This document shows, one piece after another, positions 58,020 through 64,000 of a stretch of DNA of 64,000 nucleotides. Source of the DNA: Lacisediminihabitans sp040549525 (GTDB lineage Bacteria > Actinomycetota > Actinomycetes > Actinomycetales > Microbacteriaceae). Position 1 is the first letter of the stretch; every line of letters begins with the position of its first letter. Both the position numbers and the translations under genes were made by a program. The DNA is taken from the NCBI RefSeq assembly GCF_040549525.1, contig NZ_JBEPTM010000011.1:24650-88649 (forward strand), written 5' to 3'. The notes beneath the pieces are model-generated. The model ran no database searches, was not told the origin of the DNA, and was given only the letters and a program-made list of their open reading frames with translations.

Positions 58020-59510
58020 ATGTCACCCTCCTTCAGCACAGCCACCGGAGCCGACGTCCGCGTCCGTTTCTGTCCTTCGCCCACCGGAACCCCGCACGTG
58101 GGACTCATCCGCACGGCCCTCTTCAACTGGGCCTATGCCCGTCACACCGGCGGCAAGCTCGTCTTTCGCATCGAGGACACGGATGCCGCGCGCGACAGCG
58201 AGGAGAGCTACCTTCAGCTTCTCGATGCGCTCAGCTGGCTGAACATCGGGTGGGACGAGGGCGAGGGCGTCGGCGGTCCCGACGGGCCCTACCGGCAGTC
58301 CCAGCGCGGCGAGATCTACGCGAGCCTCATCGAGCGACTTCGGGCGAGCGGCCACCTCTATGAGAGCTTCGCCACGGCGGAGGAGATCGAGGCCCGCAAC
58401 ATCCAGAACGGGCGCGATCCGAAACAGGGTTACGACAACTTCGAACGCGACCTGAGCGAGGAGGCGAAGGCCGCCTACCGCGCCGAAGGCCGCGCGCCGG
58501 CCCTCCGCCTCCGCGTGCCGGATACCGACCTCTCGTTCGACGACCTGGTTCGTGGCGAGATCACGTTCCCCGCCGGGTCATTCGTCGACTTCGTGGTCGT
58601 TCGACCGAACGGCGCCCCGCTCTACACCTTCGTCAATCCGGTGGATGATGCGCTCATGGGCATCACCCACGTGCTGCGCGGTGAGGATCTCCTCTCCTCC
58701 ACACCCCGGCAGATCGCGCTCTATCACGCCCTCATCGAGATCGGAGTGGCGAGCGCCATCCCGCGCTTCGGCCACATGCCGTACGTGATGGGGGAGGGCA
58801 ATAAGAAGCTCTCCAAACGGGATCCGGAGTCGAACCTGTTCCATCACCGCGAACGCGGCTTCATCCCCGAGGGCTTGCTCAACTACCTCTCGCTGCTCGG
58901 CTGGTCACTGAGCCACGACCGCGATGTGTTCAGCATTGACGAGATGGTCGCCGCATTCGACATCACCGACGTGAACCCCAATCCGGCCCGCTTCGATCTG
59001 AAGAAGGCCGAGTCGATCAACGGCGACCACATCCGTCTGCTCGCTCCGGACGTGTTCGTGGAGCGTCTTCTTCCGCACCTGACGGGGCTCGTCGCCGATC
59101 CGCCCACCGGCACCGAGCAGGCGATCCTGCGTGAGGCCGGCCCGCTCGTGCAGGAGCGCATGCAGCTACTCGGCGAGGCGCCGGCTCTGCTCGGATTCTT
59201 CTTCGCCCCGGATGACTCCATCGAGGTGGACGCGGACGCGACGCCCCCGGCGGGCTCGGCCGAGATCCTCGATGCCGCGGTCGGCGCGCTCGAACAGCTG
59301 AACGACTGGTCCCACGCCGAGATCGAGCGGGTGCTGCGCACCGAGCTGATCGACGGCGGCGGGCTCAAGCCCCGGATCGCATTCGGCCCCCTGCGCACGG
59401 CTCTTTCTGGCAAGCGGATCAGCCCTCCGCTCTTCGAGTCGATGCAGCTGCTCGGCAAGGAGTCGACGCTCGCGCGACTCTCCCGCCTGGCCGCGTCGCT
59501 GGGCGAGTAG
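58020..59510 (+). CDS. gltX: glutamyl-tRNA synthetase
   Basis: Charges tRNA-Glu (and, where GatCAB exists, tRNA-Gln). The 496-residue class I enzyme has RFCPSPTGTPHVGLIRTALFNW in outline (HIGH-like HVGL), FRIEDTDAARDSEES, the VLRGEDLLSSTPRQ block, GNKKLSKRDPES (KMSKS-like KLSKR) and a C-terminal anticodon domain. TAGGAT lies 9 nt before ATG 58020 with no ribosome site, so a very short leader or none. Its last codons lie in a 21-bp tandem repeat. Confidence 0.96.
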   Translation: MSPSFSTATGADVRVRFCPSPTGTPHVGLIRTALFNWAYARHTGGKLVFRIEDTDAARDSEESYLQLLDALSWLNIGWDEGEGVGGPDGPYRQSQRGEIYASLIERLRASGHLYESFATAEEIEARNIQNGRDPKQGYDNFERDLSEEAKAAYRAEGRAPALRLRVPDTDLSFDDLVRGEITFPAGSFVDFVVVRPNGAPLYTFVNPVDDALMGITHVLRGEDLLSSTPRQIALYHALIEIGVASAIPRFGHMPYVMGEGNKKLSKRDPESNLFHHRERGFIPEGLLNYLSLLGWSLSHDRDVFSIDEMVAAFDITDVNPNPARFDLKKAESINGDHIRLLAPDVFVERLLPHLTGLVADPPTGTEQAILREAGPLVQERMQLLGEAPALLGFFFAPDDSIEVDADATPPAGSAEILDAAVGALEQLNDWSHAEIERVLRTELIDGGGLKPRIAFGPLRTALSGKRISPPLFESMQLLGKESTLARLSRLAASLGE

Positions 59511-59560
59511 GGCACTCCGCTGGGCGATTAGGGTGCTCGGCTGGGCGACTAGGACGCTCG
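59498..59560 (+). repeat. 21-bp tandem repeat x3 containing the gltX stop codon
   Basis: Three adjacent 21-bp units (59498-59518, 59519-59539, 59540-59560) share GCTGGGCGANTAGG. The period is seven codons, so the second and third units put TAG in the same frame. The reading is LGE-stop, GTPLGD-stop, GARLGD-stop. The first stop ends GltX; the others back it up. Confidence 0.7.
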
Positions 59561-59567
59561 GCGTCCC

Positions 59568-59634
59568 TATCGAGAGCTGGTCGTCGCGTGCGCGGCCTCG
59601 GTGCGTTCGCTGGCGCTCGCTACTCGACCACCGG
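59568..59634. repeat. dispersed TATCGAGA...CTACTCGACCACCGG repeat, copy 3
   Basis: TATCGAGA, a middle with GCGTTCGCTGGCGCTCGC and CTACTCGACCACCGGG match in inverse orientation the dispersed motif at 55302 and 55707. It lies between convergent gltX and ctaG, where it could fold and terminate both. Confidence 0.5.
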
Positions 59635-59654
59635 GAAGCCGCTCGACCGGCGGT

Positions 59655-60494
59655 CTACTCGCGCGGCCCCCGCAGGTGCTCGCGGGTGAGCGCATCCATC
59701 TCTTCGTCGGTCAGCGCGTCGAGCGCCTTCGCTTCCGAACGGTCGACGCGCGACCACCGCAGGAACATCAGGATCAGCACCGGCACATCCGCGACCTCTG
59801 CGATGAACCACAGCAGGTCGCCCGAGAGATGCTGGTCGTGATACGCCGAGGGGAACCACGCGGGAAGTGAACCCGCCACCTGGCCGAGCCCATCGAGCAC
59901 ATGGTTGTTCAGGCGCAGGAGGATGCCCGGAATCGCGTCGACCACCAACTCGACGAAGACGAAGAGAAACTCCACGGTGATGAAGAAGCTTGTGTGCTGC
60001 GTGCTGTTCTCCACGATCGGCAGCACCATGAGGAGACCCACCAGGGGCACCGCCACCGTGAGCGCAGCGCCCGCGAAGGCATTCTCGCGCAGGCTGCCCG
60101 CCAGCGGCGTGAGGAACACCGAGAAGGCCACAAGCGCGAACAGGGGAGCGAATACCGCGTTGCCCGCCAGCCGCACGGGCCACGAATGCATCACGGCATC
60201 CATCCGGTGAAGCGAGCCGCCGGTGAGCACCAGCCTCGCCAGCGCGACGGGTGCGCCGAGGCTCAGCAGGCCGGGCACGGCGAAGAGGAGCAGGGCGATC
60301 CGGGTGGTGAAAGCCCAGCGGAGGTCCATGCTCCAGACGCCGAGAAACCCCAGATTCACGACGGCGAACGAGCCGAGACCCAGCGCGAAGAACCAGACGG
60401 TGCGGATGCCCGGCCACGGCACTTCCCGCCGACGCAACGACAACACGCCCGCGGAGTAGAGGGCTGCGGCGAGCACGATGACCCCCACAGACAC
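59655..60494 (-). CDS. cytochrome c oxidase assembly protein (CtaG/Caa3 type)
   Basis: The ~279-residue membrane protein has about seven hydrophobic segments, with the CtaG_Caa3 landmarks TVWFFALGLGSF, HRMDAVMHSWPVRL, PLVGLLMVLPIVENSTQHT, and SGDLLWFIAEVADVPVLILMF near the C-terminus. It assists copper delivery to the oxidase. GTG 60494 is the only canonical start, but the frame continues upstream as PSLLTFFTTWRFDAV, which matches the conserved family N-terminus. An ATC at 60551, right after a stop, is the likely original start position. Confidence 0.87.
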   Translation of the reverse strand: MSVGVIVLAAALYSAGVLSLRRREVPWPGIRTVWFFALGLGSFAVVNLGFLGVWSMDLRWAFTTRIALLLFAVPGLLSLGAPVALARLVLTGGSLHRMDAVMHSWPVRLAGNAVFAPLFALVAFSVFLTPLAGSLRENAFAGAALTVAVPLVGLLMVLPIVENSTQHTSFFITVEFLFVFVELVVDAIPGILLRLNNHVLDGLGQVAGSLPAWFPSAYHDQHLSGDLLWFIAEVADVPVLILMFLRWSRVDRSEAKALDALTDEEMDALTREHLRGPRE

Positions 60495-60686
60495 GGCGTC
60501 GAATCGCCACGTGGTGAAGAAGGTGAGAAGGGAAGGCGTGGCCGGCTCGATTCAGCGAAGTGTGGAGATGTGCGAGAGGTTCGATGGAATTCTGTCACGC
60601 CTCGCCGAGAGCTCGGCCCAGCATTTGGGCGACCCCCCGCCGGTAGGTTAGAGTGACTAGTCGGCTCGGGTTCGTCCGGAGTGCGG

Positions 60687-60758
60687 TGGGGTATGGTGTA
60701 ATTGGCAACACGGAAGATTCTGATTCTTTTGTTCTTGGTTCGAGTCCAGGTACCCCAG
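60687..60758 (+). tRNA. tRNA-Gln (anticodon CTG)
   Basis: The cloverleaf is complete: acceptor TGGGGTA / TACCCCA (7 bp), D arm GTGT/ACAC, anticodon arm GAAGA-TTCTGAT-TCTTT with anticodon CTG reading CAG, variable loop TGTT, and T arm CTTGG-TTCGAGT-CCAGG. Discriminator G. CCA is not encoded. Its 3' half is the likely attachment site of the downstream integrase. Confidence 0.95.
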
Positions 60759-60760
60759 CT
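60737..60760 (+). other. probable attL of an integrated element
   Basis: The 3' end of tRNA-Gln (from GGTTCGAGTCC to the discriminator) is the classic integration core for tyrosine recombinases. The integrase gene lies 176 bp away, pointing at it, with its terminator between. The matching attR must lie beyond the right edge, so the exact core is unproven. Confidence 0.55.
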
Positions 60761-60878
60761 TTAAATGCTGGTCAGAGTCCGACTTTTCAAAGTATGTAGC
60801 CCTCGCTGTGGTGATGTGCTCGATATGTGCGCGTAAATCTCGTGTGAGTCACTTCAGGGCCACGCATGTCCGACGCAA

Positions 60879-60920
60879 GAAAAGCCCCGCTTGACCCGAA
60901 CGATTCTTCGGCGCGGGGCT
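60879..60920 (-). terminator. Rho-independent terminator of the integrase gene
   Basis: On the minus strand AGCCCCGC (60920-60913) pairs with GCGGGGCT (60890-60883) and is followed by TTTTC. It lies 15 bp past the integrase stop. Confidence 0.85.
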
Positions 60921-60934
60921 TCCTGCGGCGCAGC

Positions 60935-62128
60935 TTACTCAGGGTTGTTTACGAGCATTTCAAGAACTTCAGTGTGGTCCTCTGCCTGGGTTCCCTTCTC
61001 TACGTAAACACCTTCGGTAGTAGCCCGGTACAGATGCCGCAGGTGCCTTTGCGTAGCGTCGATTCCCTTCGCGCGGTAGACCGCGGTGCCGCTTGTCTTA
61101 CGGAAAACATGCGACGTGAGCCACTCGAGCTCGGTGCCAGTGACGACTTGCCTCAGTTGTTTGGAAATATTCTGTTGCTGTAACGCACCGCCTTTGCGGG
61201 TGGAAAAGAGCAGCTCATGCTCGCCGCTTAGCGCCCTCCGACGTAAGGCCGCCGCGGCTGCTGAGGTAAGGCGTATGTGCTTCGCAGTGGCCCCGTTCTT
61301 TGTTGTCTCTTGACGGTAGCTGCCGACGCCTTTCGAGTAGACGATGGTCCCGGTCAGGTCGATGAAGACGTCGCTGCCATCGACGTAGACGTCGCTCCGG
61401 CGCAGCGCCAACGCCTCACTGATGCGGCACCCGGTGGCGAGCATCACGTCGATGATTTCGACTAGGTCGTTGGTTCGGCGCGGTCCGGTCGCAGCTTGAC
61501 GCGCAATCCACCGTTCGATTAGCAAGTGCAGAAGCCGGATTTCTGAGGTTGTGAGAGCGCGCGGGTTCTTTCGCGGGACGCTGAGCGCGACGTCCGCACG
61601 CCAAGCGACGTTCGAAGTGACGGCGTTTGCGCGTAGTGCGGCGCGGAGCACTTTGCGCAGAACGGTTCGGCACAATCGTGCACCCGATGGGCTGGTCTCC
61701 TCGAGCCGTTCGAGATGCACAACGACAGTACCCGCATCGAGTTCAGAGACAGGCAGAGCTAGCCAAGTCTTGCGAATGCCCATGGCGGTCTGCCGGTAGC
61801 GCTCTTTCGACTGCGGTAACAGTTTGATGTCCCGCTCTAGGTCCGTTAGGTAGAGGTCGACCAGCTCGCCGATAGGGGTCTTCGCATCGATGCCGCGGTG
61901 TGCTCCGATACTGAACACACGCGCCAGGGCGGCGGCGATGACGGCTGTCTTAGCTTCTGCCTGCGTGGCACGCGTTCGCTTTACGGAACGGCTAACACCG
62001 TCCGGGTCGACGACGGCGACGGCCGCAGTCACACTGAGAATCTTCTTTGTTCCGGGAACCAATATCGTCTTGTACCGGACAGGACCCAACTCGCCCCGGG
62101 GCTTTCCCGGCCGGCCGAGATTGCTCAT
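60935..62128 (-). CDS. phage-type tyrosine integrase
   Basis: The ~397-residue site-specific recombinase has an N-terminal SAM-like core-binding region (~110-200: IGELVDLYLTDLERD). The catalytic domain has Arg in ATGCRISEALALRRSD, the HxxR box in TSHVFRKTSGT, a later His in LRHLYRAT, and the nucleophile Tyr in EGVYVEKG. It would insert and excise the element at tRNA-Gln. ATG 62128 overlaps the excisionase-like stop by 4 bp. Base composition falls from here on, a sign of transfer. Confidence 0.93.
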   Translation of the reverse strand: MSNLGRPGKPRGELGPVRYKTILVPGTKKILSVTAAVAVVDPDGVSRSVKRTRATQAEAKTAVIAAALARVFSIGAHRGIDAKTPIGELVDLYLTDLERDIKLLPQSKERYRQTAMGIRKTWLALPVSELDAGTVVVHLERLEETSPSGARLCRTVLRKVLRAALRANAVTSNVAWRADVALSVPRKNPRALTTSEIRLLHLLIERWIARQAATGPRRTNDLVEIIDVMLATGCRISEALALRRSDVYVDGSDVFIDLTGTIVYSKGVGSYRQETTKNGATAKHIRLTSAAAAALRRRALSGEHELLFSTRKGGALQQQNISKQLRQVVTGTELEWLTSHVFRKTSGTAVYRAKGIDATQRHLRHLYRATTEGVYVEKGTQAEDHTEVLEMLVNNPE

Positions 62129-62334
62129 GCTGCTGCTGCCTTCTCCGTCAGGCTGTGTGCGTAGGCCTGGACGGCTGAGGGGTCCCAGCGTACGCACCGA
62201 CCGATGACGATAGCGGGGATGAAATCCCCGGCAGTGCGCAACTTTTCGATGAACTTAGCGCTGACGCCGAGGGAAGCGGCGACCTCGGCGATGTTCCAAA
62301 GGCGAAAGTCTGAGCTTTGAATGTCGATTTCCAT
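62125..62334 (-). CDS. excisionase-like helix-turn-helix protein
   Basis: The 69-residue protein is an AlpA/Xis-type HTH (LWNIAEVAASLGVSAKFIEKL, then VIGRCVRWDPSAVQAYAHSL). Such proteins direct the integrase toward excision. ATG 62334 has GGAGGG 9 nt upstream; the frame extends further without a better site. It is co-translated with the integrase. Confidence 0.85.
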   Translation of the reverse strand: MEIDIQSSDFRLWNIAEVAASLGVSAKFIEKLRTAGDFIPAIVIGRCVRWDPSAVQAYAHSLTEKAAAA

Positions 62335-62639
62335 ATTGGCCAGCCCTCCCGAGCTGTTGCGCTGGAGGGCCTTCCTCTCGCGCAACAGGTACATGCGCGG
62401 TGCTAATCGCCGATGAGAAAAAATAGGGCTCGATTGGGTTGGCGAGGCGAAAAACTCAACGATCTACATCCCGATGAAACGACTACCGTCTCGGCAAATC
62501 GACCTTTCGAGGCAACAGAAATCGGTGCATTTCTCTCACAAAGTGATTACGGATCGGATTCGCGCCCGCGTCCAAGACGCAAACGACCAGCCACCCCGGG
62601 CTACACCATCTATGGTGCACGACCATATCGAGCGCGAGC
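62335..62639. other. 305-bp gap, no gene recognised
   Basis: AT-richer than the chromosome. It holds the divergent region upstream of the excisionase and the far end of the broken IS110. Short open frames on both strands lack ribosome sites and recognisable domains. I see nothing more specific. Confidence 0.5.
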
Positions 62640-63102
62640 CCGCTCACTATTTCACCGGGATTTAGAGAACTTCGATGAGAACTTCCACTAGAAACAAGAC
62701 GGTGGTGAGCCCGTTGCCACGAACGTTGGCGGATCATCTCGTCTGCGGTCCTCAGGATCGCTGTTGCGACCCCGGCGAGGACGGCTCTGGCTGGGTTTTC
62801 CGCCTCGAGGCTGTGTGGGACTTGCCATTGTGTCGGCGCAGGCGCCGGTCGGGTTGAGAGAGCTCGATGACCTTGTGCCCGTCGCGCCAGGGGGACGAGG
62901 TGAGACCAGCCTCGTAGGAGCCAGTGACCTCGATCCCGAAGGCGATGATCTTCGCGAAATCGTCAGCCCACTTGAAAAGCTGCGCGAAGCCCGCAGTGTC
63001 GGTCGCGATAGTGAGAGCTGCGAGGATTCCCCCGACCGATTCCATCACTACAGCAACACGGATGTGTTTGCGGGTGTCGCCAAGATTACCAATTCGGACC
63101 AT
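62640..63102 (-). pseudogene. IS110-family transposase, frameshifted N-terminal remnant
   Basis: The minus strand encodes the start of an IS110 DEDD transposase: HIRVAVVMESVGGIL, GFAQLFKWADDF, IIAFGIEVTGSYEAGL, VIELSQPDRRLRRHNGKS. After GKS (about 62815) the frame shifts, and a different frame continues the family pattern as LEAENPARAVLAGVATAIL, then TADEMIRQ. The remaining two thirds, including the C-terminal catalytic serine domain, is missing. It is a dead relic within the integrated element. Confidence 0.75.
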
Positions 63103-63276
63103 TTAGGAAATCAGTAGAAGCTGGATTTGACTTCGGGGGTGCCCTTAGCGTCTGGCGCGCGCGCCTAGACTTTCGCTGAATAGCCATTGGGCCGTCAGGG
63201 GAACGAAGCGGCCCATCAAGAGTTAGCCAACAATCTCGGGGTAGTCCGTCGCGTCCAAAGTCGGAGCGCTAAGCGT

Positions 63277-63528
63277 ATGGGGAAGCACGAAAGAATTGGG
63301 GTTTCGATGATTAGGTTGGCGGAGTCGCTGAGTGTTGCCCGTTCCTTGAGGGGCGCAGTGGCCAATTTCCCTTGGGCGTGGATTCGGGTTGGCTCGTTCA
63401 TGTCCGGTATCGGCTTCGAGAGCGCAGATCGAAGCCGCTGGAGGGTCTGGGCGCACGGAGAATGCCGAAACCCGGTAGACGGCGCTGGGCTAGTTTCCGT
63501 CACCGCTGACCGAGCGCTCCCTTTCTGA
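63277..63528 (+). CDS. hypothetical protein preceding the DNA methyltransferase
   Basis: An 83-residue frame ending VSVTADRALPF overlaps the methyltransferase ATG by 1 bp (TGATG), a sign that it is translated. ATG 63277 has GGAG about 10 nt upstream; ATG 63307 and TTG 63187 are alternatives. I recognise no family. The composition is Arg/Ser/Trp-rich without membrane segments. Confidence is limited by the short length. Confidence 0.4.
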   Translation: MGKHERIGVSMIRLAESLSVARSLRGAVANFPWAWIRVGSFMSGIGFESADRSRWRVWAHGECRNPVDGAGLVSVTADRALPF

Positions 63529-63962
63529 TGAACCGCGATTTCATTTCGGTCATACATGGCGAAGCTCGCGCGGTTATTGCCGCTTTTCCGGACGCTCATT
63601 TTGATGCATTGATCACAGATCCGCCTTACGGAATTTCCCTGACCAAGAACGAACCTGGTGTGGGACGCCCTAATTGGGATCGTTCGAAGATCTGCTTCGA
63701 TGAGAGTTTCTGGTGTGACTTGCGCAGGGTTCTGAAGCCGGGAGCGAACGTGGTCGTGATGGGTCATTCAAAAACTTTCGCCAGAATGTCGGTGGCGATT
63801 GAAGATGCTGGGTTCGAGCTTGTTGATACTTTGGCGTGGCTCCATGGCCAGGGGTACCCGGCAGGGTTTCGGAAACTCGACCAAGAGTTGTTGCGGGTGA
63901 GTGGCGGTCACGTCCCGCTGAGTGGTGGAGTTTCTCAACACCGTGCGGGTCAGTTGTTTTAG
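63528..63962 (+). CDS. site-specific DNA methyltransferase (DPPY type), probably truncated
   Basis: The 144-residue protein opens as a beta-class adenine/N4-cytosine DNA methyltransferase: FISVIHGEARAVIAAFPDAHFDALITDPPYGISL in outline (motif IV DPPYGI), WCDLRRVLKPGANVVVMGHSKTF, and VDTLAWLHGQGYPAG. Family members are typically over 200 residues and contain a target-recognition region and FxGxG motif, absent here. From about residue 120 the sequence no longer resembles the family and then stops. Either an insertion cut it or the active enzyme needs another chain. Confidence 0.75.
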   Translation: MNRDFISVIHGEARAVIAAFPDAHFDALITDPPYGISLTKNEPGVGRPNWDRSKICFDESFWCDLRRVLKPGANVVVMGHSKTFARMSVAIEDAGFELVDTLAWLHGQGYPAGFRKLDQELLRVSGGHVPLSGGVSQHRAGQLF

Positions 63963-63963
63963 T

Positions 63964-64000
63964 TTAGGCGGCGGCGAGTTCTGGGAGGATCACCGCCTCG
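63964..64000 (-). CDS. possible C-terminus of a gene entering from the right edge
   Basis: The minus strand reads open from the edge to a TAA, giving EAVILPELAAA-stop. It is only 12 codons and may be chance; it would fit an insertion-element gene that cut the methyltransferase. Confidence 0.25.
   Translation of the reverse strand, partial: EAVILPELAAA

Noticed and set aside
60759..60878. A second tRNA after tRNA-Gln
   Set aside because: TGGTCAGAGTCCGAC looks T-arm-like, but no cloverleaf can be completed.
63216..63767. 183-codon minus-strand frame opposite the methyltransferase
   Set aside because: No domain or ribosome site, and it overlaps the DPPY motif region of the real gene.

Overview
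ORGANISM. The window is high-GC DNA with dense, overlapping operons. Several starts look leaderless, with a TANNNT hexamer 5-9 nt before the ATG and no Shine-Dalgarno. There are streptomycete-like PHO boxes, and dispersed repeats carrying GGTCGAGTAG and TATCGA motifs of the kind common in Microbacteriaceae. Together these point to an actinobacterium, probably of the family Microbacteriaceae; I cannot name genus or species. LAYOUT. 1-3.5 kb: phosphate scavenging (alkaline phosphatase cut by the left edge, lipoprotein, secreted phosphoesterase) with a three-unit PHO box. 3.5-11 kb: molybdenum cofactor synthesis on the minus strand (MoeB-rhodanese, MoeA, MoaC-MogA fusion, MoaE) and a molybdate module on the plus strand (HTH regulator, ModA, ModB, ModC). 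11-13.7 kb: an acetamidase/formamidase and an amidase with a fused AtzH-like domain. 15.6-24 kb: purine-ring catabolism (ureidoglycine-glyoxylate aminotransferase, allantoate amidohydrolase, MocA-like cytidylyltransferase, OHCU decarboxylase, HIU hydrolase, guanine-deaminase-like protein, uricase, allantoinase), then a fused MTHFR-like protein and a methyltransferase. 24.9-32.6 kb: an eight-gene minus-strand operon (amidohydrolase, NitT/TauT-type ABC importer, SDR, FAD oxidase, creatininase-family enzyme, flavin oxidase) for an unknown nitrogenous substrate. 32.8-41.2 kb: XRE-cupin regulator, ferredoxin-type reductase, 8-oxoguanine-deaminase-like amidohydrolase, XdhC and a two-gene molybdenum hydroxylase of the xanthine dehydrogenase family. 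41.3-60.5 kb: mostly housekeeping (mtlD, serA, leuB, ilvE, gltX, ctaG), plus a two-component system next to an ApbE/ferric-reductase-like electron-transfer cluster. 60.7 kb to the end: a tRNA-Gln with an integrated, AT-richer element (integrase, excisionase-like HTH, broken IS110, truncated DNA methyltransferase) that runs off the right edge. HOW THE GENES FIT. Imported molybdate and molybdenum cofactor supply the molybdenum hydroxylase, with MocA-like and XdhC maturation proteins. Guanine and 8-oxoguanine deaminases feed purines to that enzyme. Uricase, HIU hydrolase, OHCU decarboxylase, allantoinase, allantoate amidohydrolase and the aminotransferase then carry urate to ammonium and glyoxylate, so metal acquisition, cofactor synthesis and the dependent pathway lie within about 38 kb. 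REPEATS. Gene-free stretches hold at least four families of short palindromic elements. Two families are amplified into tandem arrays, nine copies at 13.8-14.8 kb and seven at 36.9-37.6 kb, and each has a solo copy of identical length elsewhere in the window.
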